Below are positions 24,975 to 33,900 of a DNA stretch of 64,000 nucleotides, one piece after another. A program made the translations under genes and the position numbers. The DNA is from Pseudoprevotella muciniphila. GTDB taxonomy: Bacteria > Bacteroidota > Bacteroidia > Bacteroidales > Bacteroidaceae. The stretch covers positions 2,542,001 through 2,606,000 of the forward strand of contig NZ_CP033459.1 in NCBI RefSeq assembly GCF_003265305.2, read 5' to 3'. Each line of letters opens with the position of its first letter. Positions within the stretch are counted from its first letter, which is position 1. The notes beneath the pieces were generated by a model. The model was given only the letters and a program-made list of their open reading frames with translations, had not been told where the DNA came from and did not search any database.

Positions 24975-25109
24975 GTGGCTAATTCATGAGGATTTGTGTG
25001 AAATGTTTTTTACACGAATTATCGTGAATTATCATAAATTTTCTTAAATAATCATTATCAGTTTATTTGTGGATAATTTATGGCAATTACATGGAGGATG
25101 TTCCTCCAT
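24975..25109. repeat. Block of ~10-nt-period AT-rich repeats, possible empty GxxExxY site
   Basis: In the 269-nt gap 24898-25166, CCGTGGCTAATTCATGAGG and GATTTGTGTGAAA are followed by TTTTTTACACGAATTATCG (25006-25024), TGAATTATCATAAATT, and an inverted-sense GTTTATTTGTGGATAATTT then TGGCAATTACATGG. The 18-mer at 25006-25023 is identical to part of the right arm beside the GxxExxY gene. The block ends in a small perfect hairpin, ATGGAGGA/TCCTCCAT (25091-25109). No open frame is enclosed. Confidence 0.65.
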
Positions 25110-25166
25110 AAAAAAATCGTCATTTTTTATAGAAATTTGTTCAATTTCTGCCCGTTAGGACACTCT

Positions 25167-26294
25167 CTAAAGCCCCTCGTAGAGGCGGTTGTGGAGCAAG
25201 GCATAGCGTTCGAAACTGAATGTTTCGGCACGCTTGATGGCACATGCCGACATGCTACGGAGCAGAGTTAAATCTTGCAAGAGTCCGCACGAGACATCTG
25301 CCAATGCCGTAACATTTCCGCTTGTCACGGTAATACCGGAAGTTCCGTCCTTACCTATGACTTCGGGCAAACCGCCTACATCGGATGCCACAACTACACA
25401 GCCACGTGCCATACCTTCTAATGCACTCAGCCCGAAGCCCTCGCTGCGGCTGGGCATCCAGAGAACGTCGATGGCATCGTATGCAGCCGGCAATTCGTCA
25501 GGCGCCTGACGACCCATAAAAGTGATGCGGTCGGCAAAGGGAGACGCCTTCGCTCCTTCCTCCATTTGCTGCCGCAAACTGCCATCGCCCACCACAAGAA
25601 GGCGGACTTCGCGCTCGGTATTCGCAGCCAGTTGCTGGAATGCCGGCAGGACCAGATCCATACCTTTGATGCGCTCCAAGCGGCTGACCACGCCAATCGT
25701 TATTGGCTTACCTTCGGAGAATTCTCGCGGCTCGGAGCGTAGGGGGATATGTGGCGGCAAGGCGTTGTGTATGGTGAAATGGTTGCGTTTGCCGACAATG
25801 CTTTTCTCGCTAAACAGTTCCGATGACCCGAAAAACGAACGTTCTGCAATTTCCGTGATGCAGAGAAAAGCACGCCCCACGTGTTGCTGCAGGAAATGAA
25901 TGAGCCGCAGGTTGGGGTAGATGTCCGCTGCGGTGTGTAACGTGGCGATGATGTTCTTCGCGCCCAGCAACTTATAGATAAAGATTGGCAAGGCACCTGG
26001 TGCCATATATTGCACATGCACCACGTCGGGCTTTACATCCTTAACTGCCCTACGCAGTCCTTTCCAAAGGAAGTCAATCGTCCGAAATATCCCTTTTGGT
26101 CGCACCCCATCAGAACTAAGCAACACCACCTTACTCCCCGCAGCCTCATATTGCCGTACCATGCTCTCCGTATGCTCGAAATAGCAAACAGTAGTTACCT
26201 CATGCCCGCCACCAACAAGCGCCCGCACCAACTGCAACGTCTGCACCTCAGTGCCACCAATCAGCAAACAGGGAATGGAAATAAGGATGCGCAT
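25167..26294 (-). CDS. Glycosyltransferase family 4 protein
   Basis: A 375-residue GT-B enzyme. It starts MRILISIPCLLIGGTEVQTL with the GT4 glycine-rich loop, then ITIGVVSRLERIKGMDLVLPAF at the domain junction, LLVVGDGSLR, and the donor-binding SRSEGFGLSALEGMARGCVVV with the E-x7-E pair. All key residues are present. It adds one sugar to the lipid-linked repeat unit. Its base composition is closer to the core genome (GC-richer) than that of the genes just upstream in the operon, so the locus is a mosaic. Confidence 0.9.
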   Translation of the reverse strand: MRILISIPCLLIGGTEVQTLQLVRALVGGGHEVTTVCYFEHTESMVRQYEAAGSKVVLLSSDGVRPKGIFRTIDFLWKGLRRAVKDVKPDVVHVQYMAPGALPIFIYKLLGAKNIIATLHTAADIYPNLRLIHFLQQHVGRAFLCITEIAERSFFGSSELFSEKSIVGKRNHFTIHNALPPHIPLRSEPREFSEGKPITIGVVSRLERIKGMDLVLPAFQQLAANTEREVRLLVVGDGSLRQQMEEGAKASPFADRITFMGRQAPDELPAAYDAIDVLWMPSRSEGFGLSALEGMARGCVVVASDVGGLPEVIGKDGTSGITVTSGNVTALADVSCGLLQDLTLLRSMSACAIKRAETFSFERYALLHNRLYEGL

Positions 26295-26310
26295 GGATTT
26301 TTGTGGTTTC

Positions 26311-27426
26311 CTATCTGTTTTTATAAAATTTGCTCTTAATCTTGTGCCAATAATAGCAACGTGTAGGACGAGTGTCGTGACGATTGAAATTTATGAAACA
26401 GCGTGTGCGAAAGAAATCGCGAAGCCATGTACGAAGAGGAACTTCTCCTGATTTAACATATAAAAAATCAATAGAATAATTCATCATATAATTCTTTCTG
26501 GCTTTTGGGGCATTTGAAATGGGATTAATGTATATCTCAGGAAGATTCACTCCGCCTACGGTGGCAGCATAAGCAATTCCATCGTTACGAAAATTGACTT
26601 CCATAAAGATACTCCGTTCTCCTTTTCGCAGAAATTCTATACTGAAAAGACCATAATAACCAGTTTGTTTTAATAACTCATTGATTTTAGGAATATCAAG
26701 TTTGAGTTCGTCTGTAGGTAGGAAGATTCCGTATGCTCCAGCACCAGTCCCAGCTGGGAAATGACGTATTTTTCTTACGCCTCCAGGTATTATCACGCCT
26801 TCTTCAGTTCTCACTCCAAACACATCAAGTTCAAAGTCTTTCTCTATATATTCTTGTATGACGAATTTTGGACAATTACTCTCCGCTTGTAATGCTGATT
26901 GTAATTCTTCTTTATTATTACATTTGTGTATATCCTCTTTTGCCCCTTCTATGCTGTGTAAGGGCTTAATCATTACTGGGAATGTGATTTTGTCGGTCGG
27001 AATATCTTCTGAACGATTATAGATTATAGTTCTTGGTACTTCAAGTCCACATTTTTCTGCTAAATCGCATAAAGTCGCCTTATTGAAATATTGTAGGATG
27101 TGACTTCCGCGAGCAGGTGTTCGAAACAATTTAGATAGTTCTTCTTCATGTTTGTCAATAAACATGGCTACTTCATCAAAAGTACACATTAGTGATTGCT
27201 CGTATTCAGAATTGTGAATGCTTAAGAGCAAGGGCATTAATTCCTCGATATTTTTTATGCGATACAAATTACCATGTCTCACATATTTACTTTCTGACAC
27301 GAACCACGGATCTTTTTCTGCAATTAGAATTAGAATGAGAGGTACTTTTTTTAAACCAAGGCTCCGTACAACTCCCAATGTGTTATTCGTGGCATCACCT
27401 AATATAATAGCTTGCTTAATCTTCAC
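26311..27426 (-). CDS. ATP-grasp domain protein (carboxylate-amine ligase-like)
   Basis: A 371-residue protein with the PurK/CarB-like layout: an N-terminal Rossmann-like region (AIILGDATNNTLGVVRSLG), a middle part ending TFPVMIKPLHS, and a C-terminal ATP-grasp core with FVIQEYIEKDFELDVFG and SIFMEVNFRNDGIAYAATVGG, which carries metal-binding Glu and Asn. Such enzymes make an amide or thioester from a carboxylate using ATP. It directly abuts (no gap) the PIG-L deacetylase gene upstream, so the two probably modify the same amino sugar. The substrate is unknown. Confidence 0.8.
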   Translation of the reverse strand: MKIKQAIILGDATNNTLGVVRSLGLKKVPLILILIAEKDPWFVSESKYVRHGNLYRIKNIEELMPLLLSIHNSEYEQSLMCTFDEVAMFIDKHEEELSKLFRTPARGSHILQYFNKATLCDLAEKCGLEVPRTIIYNRSEDIPTDKITFPVMIKPLHSIEGAKEDIHKCNNKEELQSALQAESNCPKFVIQEYIEKDFELDVFGVRTEEGVIIPGGVRKIRHFPAGTGAGAYGIFLPTDELKLDIPKINELLKQTGYYGLFSIEFLRKGERSIFMEVNFRNDGIAYAATVGGVNLPEIYINPISNAPKARKNYMMNYSIDFLYVKSGEVPLRTWLRDFFRTRCFINFNRHDTRPTRCYYWHKIKSKFYKNR

Positions 27427-28158
27427 TTATTTCTCTACTTTGAAAAACAACTCCATTGACCATGAGTTGGCTTTAAGAAATACTTTAGGTAGAACGCCCG
27501 ACCATGGCTTGCCACATGGCGCAACTGACGTAGTATAGTCTGAAATGGCTTTCAACTTCTTCTGATATTGTTCTGAAGTCATTTTCAAAACGCGTGCATC
27601 TCGCCAACGAATATTCCACACATTGTAATACCAAAACCATACACAGTATTCGTATAACTGCACCTTAATGCTATGTGCAGAGATTAGTCGTTTTACAATA
27701 TCTCCTGCTGCAATATGGTCAGACCATCCCTCGCCCTGCTGTATAGGAAATAAGATGGCATCAGGCTGAACTTCTTGAATAATCTTCAGCAACTTGGCTT
27801 CTTGCACCGAATCTCCAGTGGAAATGTTTCCGTCTTCAAAATCAAGCAGATGCAGACACCCTTTAGGTAATCCAATCTCTGCATTGATTCTTTGCGCCAT
27901 ATTGCGCCTCTCGCGTTTGATATCATCAGCAGAAGTGTCGCAGCAACCATGATGCGATGCCCCACCGCCAGTAAGTATTACGACATTTACACACTTTCCA
28001 GGCGTGTATCTCTGAATAAGGCCTCCGCACCCAATAATCTCATCATCAGGATGTGGTGCAATGAGCAATATATTATCGCCGATGTCGCCCGATTTGCCTA
28101 AAATTCTTGCCAAAAGGCGAATTACGTAAATGCGTATATAGCGAATAAAGTTTTTCAT
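27427..28158 (-). CDS. PIG-L family deacetylase
   Basis: A 243-residue zinc enzyme of the LmbE/PIG-L family. The zinc-binding AHPDDE motif is intact in LIAPHPDDEIIGCGGLIQRY (residues about 30-50), and the distal His is probably in GWSDHIAAG. Members remove N-acetyl groups from N-acetylhexosamine residues. The start overlaps the vicinity of a 7-nt gap after the upstream acyltransferase gene, and its stop touches the ATP-grasp gene downstream. Inferred role: expose an amine on a sugar that the ATP-grasp enzyme then modifies. Confidence 0.88.
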   Translation of the reverse strand: MKNFIRYIRIYVIRLLARILGKSGDIGDNILLIAPHPDDEIIGCGGLIQRYTPGKCVNVVILTGGGASHHGCCDTSADDIKRERRNMAQRINAEIGLPKGCLHLLDFEDGNISTGDSVQEAKLLKIIQEVQPDAILFPIQQGEGWSDHIAAGDIVKRLISAHSIKVQLYEYCVWFWYYNVWNIRWRDARVLKMTSEQYQKKLKAISDYTTSVAPCGKPWSGVLPKVFLKANSWSMELFFKVEK

Positions 28159-28165
28159 ATAATCT

Positions 28166-29233
28166 TTATCCTAATAGATATTTTCCTAACTTCGTTTTTT
28201 GAAAAAGGTACGTTACTATGTATGATGCTATGAATGTAGCAATGCTGAAAACTATTGGGAATATGTAGTAATGTTCTGCAAATGCTTCTAAATGAAAGAC
28301 ACGCTTTGCTGTAGAAGAAATAATAATAGGCGCAAGCCAATAATGGAATATATAAATACCGAAACTATATTTACTGATAGATTTGACAAGATTATTCGTA
28401 AATATCTTTTCTATTTTCTCACTCTTTGTCAAATCTTCGAATACGATAAACAACGCAATGATAAATATAGAAATGATAACAAATTCAGATGCAATAAATT
28501 GCGGTCGTTTATAGTCTGGGAAACCGAAGAAATGAATAAGTCCTATTTCACAAACACAAACTAACAAAAGTAATGTGATTTTTCTATTCCTATTGGAAAA
28601 TAACAACATGAGGCTATCTCTAAACTTGAAATACGTATATCCAAGTAAGAACCAATAAAACCATGGCGCAACTTTCCCAAGGTTAAAAAGAAAGCCAGAA
28701 ACCGGTATAACAAATGCTAAAATATATGCTATGACCAAAAAGAGAAGTAGCACTATTTTGGAATTTGATAGCCTTTCAAAAATTCTAATAATGATAAAAC
28801 ACCAAAATAAGACAGGTAGATACCAAAGATGGTTGTATGCACCAAAAGCGATGCAGTGTCCAATATGTTTTATTAGGGTCGTAAGGTCTGTTTGTTGAAA
28901 TTCTGTTGTGATGCAGAAAAATGTAACAAAGAATATGAACGGCAGCAAGAGCCTTCTAACCTTATTTTTGATAAATGGTTTATCCTTTGAATACTTCCCT
29001 ATTCCTCTCAGATAAGCGTATAAGTAGCCTGAAATAAATGTAAAGAGAGGCATCGCAATAACAATAGGTCCACAATAGTTGATTCTATCAAACTGCAAAT
29101 ACGTTTCTCTCATTGCTAGAAAATGACCATGAGTGAGAAATGCATAGCAGTGGAAGACTACAACAGTAAGAACGCAAAGTCCTCTAAGGAAGTCAAGATG
29201 GGCTAAGTGTGTACCTTTGGTAGTCTTAATCAT
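28166..29233 (-). CDS. Membrane acyltransferase (Acyltransferase_3 family)
   Basis: A 355-residue protein with about ten membrane helices. The first is preceded by HLAHLDFLRGLCVLTVVVFH with the conserved Arg-Gly and His; YNHLWYLPVLFWC and YSFGIYIFHYWLAP are also typical of the family. It likely acylates a sugar of the surface polysaccharide. The gene is strongly AT-rich and has tight spacing (3 nt) to the upstream GT2 gene, so it belongs to the same transcript. Confidence 0.85.
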   Translation of the reverse strand: MIKTTKGTHLAHLDFLRGLCVLTVVVFHCYAFLTHGHFLAMRETYLQFDRINYCGPIVIAMPLFTFISGYLYAYLRGIGKYSKDKPFIKNKVRRLLLPFIFFVTFFCITTEFQQTDLTTLIKHIGHCIAFGAYNHLWYLPVLFWCFIIIRIFERLSNSKIVLLLFLVIAYILAFVIPVSGFLFNLGKVAPWFYWFLLGYTYFKFRDSLMLLFSNRNRKITLLLLVCVCEIGLIHFFGFPDYKRPQFIASEFVIISIFIIALFIVFEDLTKSEKIEKIFTNNLVKSISKYSFGIYIFHYWLAPIIISSTAKRVFHLEAFAEHYYIFPIVFSIATFIASYIVTYLFQKTKLGKYLLG

Positions 29234-29236
29234 AAG

Positions 29237-30199
29237 TTAAAAGATTTTTTGTGCAAGTGAACAACTAAGCTTAAAACCTAAAATGTCAAGAATAAAAGCA
29301 AGTGTTCTTCTTTTAAAACTCCACTTGATGCCTAACTCCCTCATCTTCTTCCGATGTGTACACGATTCTCTGTGCATTTCATCATCTTTATTGCGGAAAC
29401 ACCATATATACTCATGAAAACTATGTTTTTGAGTACTTTTTATGAGATAATTTAATAAGGTTTTAGAATTGTCTTCTTGTTTTAATAATTCTTCGATTAG
29501 GAAAATATGATTTACAACAAGCGTACTTTCCATTTTTGCAGAAGAAAGATGTCCGCTCTCGCTTTCTTTGTGTAATCTATATGAAGAAAGAGGTTTCATC
29601 AATCCAAGAACTGGAGTATATCTTCCCACACGAAAGAAAAAATCGTCATCGGCAATCATTCCAGCCTCTTTGCGATATTTGCACACTTTGAATATGTCCC
29701 TATGGGTAATAACTCCAGGACAGCGATGAACGTGGGGAGTCCCTAAATTGATGTAAGCATCGATATATTCCTCTGCAGAATAAACAATTATCCTATTGGT
29801 ACAATAGTTTGGTTCTTTTGTTATTTTTCCATTCTCGTCTATGTAGTTACAAGGCACGAAGAAATGCTTGCATTCAGGATGTGCAGTTAATGCTTTTTCT
29901 GCCTCTTCAAGGAAAGTCGGTGCTAATAAATCATCTTGATGAAGAATGGAAATATATTCGCATGTGGCATATTTAATAGCATTGTTCCAACCATTTACGA
30001 AGCCAGAAGGACCAGCCTCATTTTTATAAATCTTTATTTTGTCTGCATATTTTTCGCTAATAGATAATGTCTTGTCTGACGAGTTGTCATCAGAGATTAT
30101 AATCTCATTAGCGGGACGTGTCTGATTAAGTGCAGAAAGCAAGGCTTCTTCAATGTAACGCTCGCCATTATATGTTGGAATCACTATTGAAAAGGTCAT
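29237..30199 (-). CDS. Glycosyltransferase family 2 protein
   Basis: A 320-residue GT-A enzyme. It opens MTFSIVIPTYNGERYIEEAL, then EIIISDDNSSDKTL, and has the DxD-like site in YISILHQDDLLAP (QDD), a variant common in this GT2 subgroup. The region GMIADDDFFFRVGRY supplies the probable acceptor-side Asp. It is AT-rich, as are its neighbours. Donor and linkage are unknown. Confidence 0.9.
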   Translation of the reverse strand: MTFSIVIPTYNGERYIEEALLSALNQTRPANEIIISDDNSSDKTLSISEKYADKIKIYKNEAGPSGFVNGWNNAIKYATCEYISILHQDDLLAPTFLEEAEKALTAHPECKHFFVPCNYIDENGKITKEPNYCTNRIIVYSAEEYIDAYINLGTPHVHRCPGVITHRDIFKVCKYRKEAGMIADDDFFFRVGRYTPVLGLMKPLSSYRLHKESESGHLSSAKMESTLVVNHIFLIEELLKQEDNSKTLLNYLIKSTQKHSFHEYIWCFRNKDDEMHRESCTHRKKMRELGIKWSFKRRTLAFILDILGFKLSCSLAQKIF

Positions 30200-30217
30200 G
30201 GTTTCTTGAGTCTTCGT

Positions 30218-31171
30218 TTATTTTCTAAGGTGATTAATTGTCTTAATTAATCCGTATAAGCCACAACACGATAGGTAACAAAGAATACCTTTTGATTTAG
30301 GGTAATTTCCACTTGCTAATACAGCCTTTCTATATCTAAAGAAGTATCTTGTGAAATCGCTCCAAGAAAGCATTCGCGCATTGTATAAATTAACAATTTG
30401 GTGCGATTTATATGATGTAATTATCTTTTTTGAAATTGCATGTCCGTTCAAAATCGATAAAATTAAGTTAAGAATGTCGTTAGAGTATTTATAATATGCT
30501 TTATCGTATTGGGTATTTTTAGTGATTGAATTAGGGTTAGAGTTTACAACGTAATGATATAGTCCTTTATTGACATAGGTAACATTAATGTCAAGGCTAA
30601 GTAATCTTGTGTTAAAGATGAGATCTTCTTGTATATACAACTCATTGTTGTATTTGAAGTTGTTATCTTTAATAATAGAAGCCTTAACAAGTTTATTACA
30701 TGGTCCAGCACTTTGAATCTTTATTAAATTATTTAAAATTTCAAGACTGGACATCCCATTTTGGAATTCAAATATACCTTTACTAATACTTATGTTCTCT
30801 CCATTCTCATATATGATATCGCAAATAGCCATATCGCTATTATTTTCAGTTACGGAATGATGAAGTTCATAGAGAAAATCTGGATCTACATAGTCGTCAG
30901 GGTCAACGTGTATGATGTATTTCCCAGTACTTTTATCAAGTCCAAACTGTCTTGTAGCTGCAACTCCCTCGTTTTCTTTGTGAAACACCTTTATTCGCGG
31001 GTCTTGCTCTGCATAACTATCACATATCTTACCACTCTTATCTGGACTTCCATCATCTATCAACATAATCTCAAAGTCCTTAAAACTTTGAGACAAGAGA
31101 GACTCTATACATTTTTCAATATAGAGCTCTGCCTTATATATTGCTACAATGACTGAAATTTCGGGAAACAT
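30218..31171 (-). CDS. Glycosyltransferase family 2 protein
   Basis: A 317-residue GT-A enzyme with ISVIVAIYKAELYIEKCIES, IMLIDDGSPDKSGKICD and YIIHVDPDDYVDPDFL, giving the first Asp pair and the DxD site. The C-terminal part is basic and ends near a hydrophobic segment (GILCYLSCCGLYGLI) that may associate with the membrane. It lies 11 nt from the next GT2 gene; the three GT2 genes from 29237 to 32013 form a continuous run. Confidence 0.9.
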   Translation of the reverse strand: MFPEISVIVAIYKAELYIEKCIESLLSQSFKDFEIMLIDDGSPDKSGKICDSYAEQDPRIKVFHKENEGVAATRQFGLDKSTGKYIIHVDPDDYVDPDFLYELHHSVTENNSDMAICDIIYENGENISISKGIFEFQNGMSSLEILNNLIKIQSAGPCNKLVKASIIKDNNFKYNNELYIQEDLIFNTRLLSLDINVTYVNKGLYHYVVNSNPNSITKNTQYDKAYYKYSNDILNLILSILNGHAISKKIITSYKSHQIVNLYNARMLSWSDFTRYFFRYRKAVLASGNYPKSKGILCYLSCCGLYGLIKTINHLRK

Positions 31172-31182
31172 GATTTCTTTTA

Positions 31183-32013
31183 CTACGTTTTCTTTATTCT
31201 TATTTTATAACCCAATCTTCTTCTCAGCTTGAAAACACTGTTAATGCAACGGAAAGGGAATACAAATATTTTTTTTATAATGTGATTCTGATTGTATATC
31301 CATCGTATGGAATTAAATACACACTCATCCATGAAATAATCTTCCCACACACGTGGATAGTGTTTCGAAATATAATCGTCCTCTTCTATATTGCCAGCTT
31401 TGTGATTAGTACTACTTACACCATCGCATACAAATGTAGTTACCAATATATCAAAATACCGATATGAACAATTGTTCCAAATAAGCGATTGTACAAAATA
31501 AGTCCAATCTGATATGATGCGATAAGATTCATCATACAATGTGGTCCTATTGAATAAATCTCTTTTTATGAATGTAGATGGATGTGATAGTGATGAATGT
31601 TGTACAGAATAAAGAGTGATTCTTTTTGGTGGATAGTGGTCTATGGTTGTACCGTTTTCCCATACATCATGACATCCGCAGCTCACAATATCCTCATCAA
31701 ACTCATTCTCAAAAACTTTCTCCAAAACATCATCAGCATAAAGATAATCTCCTGAATTAAGAAACAAAGTATATTTACCCTTTGCAGCTAAAATGCCCTT
31801 ATTCATGGCATTGTATATGCCATTGTCTTTTTCCGATACCCAATAACTGAGACCATCGGCATATTTTCTGATAATATCTACACTACCATCCGTTGAAGCA
31901 CCATCTATCACAATGTGCTCAAAATCTCTATAAGTCTGAGCTCGCACACTTCCGATAGTGCGTTTTAAGCCATCTGCATTGTTGAAATTTATTGTAATGA
32001 TAGATAATCTCAT
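31183..32013 (-). CDS. Glycosyltransferase family 2 protein
   Basis: A 276-residue GT-A enzyme of the WcaA-like group: MRLSIITINFNNADGLKRTI, HIVIDGASTDGSVDII, and YTLFLNSGDYLYADDVL, where the metal site is SGD rather than DxD. The short WVSEKDNGIYNAMNKG motif is diagnostic for this group. I place the start at 32013 because that ATG overlaps the stop codon of the acetyltransferase gene in an ATGA arrangement; the upstream ATG at 32022 lies deeper inside that gene. Confidence 0.9.
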   Translation of the reverse strand: MRLSIITINFNNADGLKRTIGSVRAQTYRDFEHIVIDGASTDGSVDIIRKYADGLSYWVSEKDNGIYNAMNKGILAAKGKYTLFLNSGDYLYADDVLEKVFENEFDEDIVSCGCHDVWENGTTIDHYPPKRITLYSVQHSSLSHPSTFIKRDLFNRTTLYDESYRIISDWTYFVQSLIWNNCSYRYFDILVTTFVCDGVSSTNHKAGNIEEDDYISKHYPRVWEDYFMDECVFNSIRWIYNQNHIIKKIFVFPFRCINSVFKLRRRLGYKIRIKKT

Positions 32014-32582
32014 AATACACATTTTTTTATAACTGCAGGATTCCCTGCTACAATAGCATTCTTAGGGATGTCTTTTAAAACTACGGCACCACCAGCAATT
32101 GTGCAATTATCATCAACTTTTATATTACCTATAATAAGTGAGTTTGTGCATATTTTGACATTGTTGCCTACAATAGGCCTATTCTCGACTGGTTCCGTGT
32201 TTTTTTTTCCTATAGTGCATAGCTGCCATATTTGGCAATCTTCTCCAATAGATTGTGCATTTATAACAGTTCCATATCCATGCCAAATCATTAAGCCTCT
32301 TCCTATCAACTCAGATGGTGTGTGAAAATATAGGTTAGTTTGTCCTTTTGCGAAGTGTCTAAGATAACTCGCCTTAGTTCTATAGTAAAATAGTGAACGA
32401 TATTCGGGAAAGATATTTAGCAAAAACAAAAATCCTCTTAATCCTTTTTTCTCGAATCTATTTAATTTAAGCCATATATCACGTTCATAAATTAACAATG
32501 ATTTATCTTTTTTGTTTCTTGTATAAAAGACTAGTATATGAGGAATTAGTCTTAGAGACTTTATTAGGCTGAATAACTTCAT
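32010..32582 (-). CDS. Hexapeptide-repeat acetyltransferase (serine acetyltransferase-like)
   Basis: A 190-residue protein with a left-handed beta-helix C-terminus: GRGLMIWHGYGTVINAQSIG, CQIWQLCTIGKK, RPIVGNNVKICTNSLIIGNI, and CTIAGGAVVLKDIPKNAIVAG. This layout, including the catalytic His in IWHGYG, matches CysE-like and polysaccharide O-acetyltransferases. In this operon an O-acetyl transfer from acetyl-CoA to a sugar is more likely than cysteine synthesis. The stop codon overlaps the next gene's start by 4 nt, which indicates translational coupling. Confidence 0.88.
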   Translation of the reverse strand: MKLFSLIKSLRLIPHILVFYTRNKKDKSLLIYERDIWLKLNRFEKKGLRGFLFLLNIFPEYRSLFYYRTKASYLRHFAKGQTNLYFHTPSELIGRGLMIWHGYGTVINAQSIGEDCQIWQLCTIGKKNTEPVENRPIVGNNVKICTNSLIIGNIKVDDNCTIAGGAVVLKDIPKNAIVAGNPAVIKKCVL

Positions 32583-32584
32583 AT

Positions 32585-33772
32585 TTAATAAATTAAACTG
32601 GTGTAAAGTTCTATATACTTCTTTGCTTGAACATCAGGAGCAAATTTCTTATGAGCATTTACCGCAATTTTTTTATTATTGAATCTGTCTTTATTGTCAA
32701 TAAATGCGGTAATTGCATCGCCCAAACCTTTTGCATCAATAGTCTTAGATATATATCCATTTACTCCATCTTGGATGTTTTCTGCCATACCACCATTTGG
32801 CATAGATATTACAGGTGTCCCACAACAAAGAGATTCAAGCATTGTGTTTGGGAGATTGTCTTCACGACTTGGGAGGATAAATGCGTCAGCAGCGGCATAT
32901 AGCTTAGCCAATTTTTCTTCGTCTTGGATGCTTCCTAAATAATGTGTTTTCGCATTGATGCCTTTTGGCTCTCCTTGTCCAATTATTATAAACTCGCAAT
33001 CAAAATTATTCGTTGAAGCTACTTCAGCAAGGATGTCAGAACCTTTCCTAAAATGTGTGGTGTATTGCGATGCAAACATTAGAAACGGTTTGTCTGTGTT
33101 CAGACCAAACTCTCGGCGAACCTCTTTCTTTTCACGAAACTTGAAGATGTTAGTATCCAAACTGTTTGGATTAATATAATGCTCGTATGGAGAAAACGTT
33201 TCAGACAGTATAGAACATCTTTTCATCCAGTCGCATAGAGTTACGATGGTCAAATTCTTGTTTTGGTGTATAGCATCGCGTTTTAGCAATCTAATCTTCT
33301 CTTCCAATTCAAAATGTTCAGTGTTTTTTTCTTTGTCTCCCATATAATGGGCAATCCCCAAAAATGGATTCATGTCGTGAAGCGTCCAAACAATAGGTTG
33401 TTTAATCTTTCTGAAAAACGATTTGTAATTAAGGCAACTACCAACCCAATGCAGATTAATTATATCTGCTTCTTGGATAAGACGAGAATCGGATATGTCG
33501 TATATGGCTTCTGGGAAAGAGAGACATTCATAATCACAACTGTGCAATTTTATGAATCTATTGTACTTGTTCTGACGATATGGAATGCCCGAATGAGTAA
33601 TTACTTTGCTCAACAAACTGCGCTTGTACTGAACAACACCTTTTTCTCCGGTCGTTTTATGGATTACTAAGAGGGTTGAGTCTATACCGTTTTGCAATAA
33701 CCCTTTATGCAGACGTAGTGCAGCTTTTCCCGCTCCTCCGTTATCTGATGAGCAGAAATGAACAATTTTCAT
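32585..33772 (-). CDS. Glycosyltransferase family 4 protein
   Basis: A 395-residue GT-B enzyme that begins MKIVHFCSSDNGGAGKAALR, with the GGAGKA acceptor-domain loop. The domain junction PFLMFASQYTTHFRKGSDIL, then FIIIGQGEPKG, and the donor site SREDNLPNTMLESLCCGTPVI complete the set; the first Glu of E-x7-E is in RED and the second in LES. An in-frame ATG at 33802 would add ten residues (NGKAKLSNK); I prefer 33772 because family members begin at MKIVHF. AT-rich. Confidence 0.87.
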   Translation of the reverse strand: MKIVHFCSSDNGGAGKAALRLHKGLLQNGIDSTLLVIHKTTGEKGVVQYKRSLLSKVITHSGIPYRQNKYNRFIKLHSCDYECLSFPEAIYDISDSRLIQEADIINLHWVGSCLNYKSFFRKIKQPIVWTLHDMNPFLGIAHYMGDKEKNTEHFELEEKIRLLKRDAIHQNKNLTIVTLCDWMKRCSILSETFSPYEHYINPNSLDTNIFKFREKKEVRREFGLNTDKPFLMFASQYTTHFRKGSDILAEVASTNNFDCEFIIIGQGEPKGINAKTHYLGSIQDEEKLAKLYAAADAFILPSREDNLPNTMLESLCCGTPVISMPNGGMAENIQDGVNGYISKTIDAKGLGDAITAFIDNKDRFNNKKIAVNAHKKFAPDVQAKKYIELYTSLIY

Positions 33773-33900
33773 CTTATTACTTAATTTGGCTTTTCCATTC
33801 ATAATGTTATTGAACGGAATGTTTAGATGTTATTTAATATTTTGTTTATACAATTGTAAATAATTTTACTCTTTTTGGGATTTTCTTTAGCAAATTATAA

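Noticed and set aside
25091-25109. Terminator for the minus-strand operon
   Set aside because: The perfect 8-bp hairpin is preceded, not followed, by T residues on the - strand, and it is followed by A residues on the + strand.
31183-32022. Start of the GT2 gene at 32022
   Set aside because: The ATGA overlap at 32013 is the better-coupled start and puts the first beta strand at the normal position.
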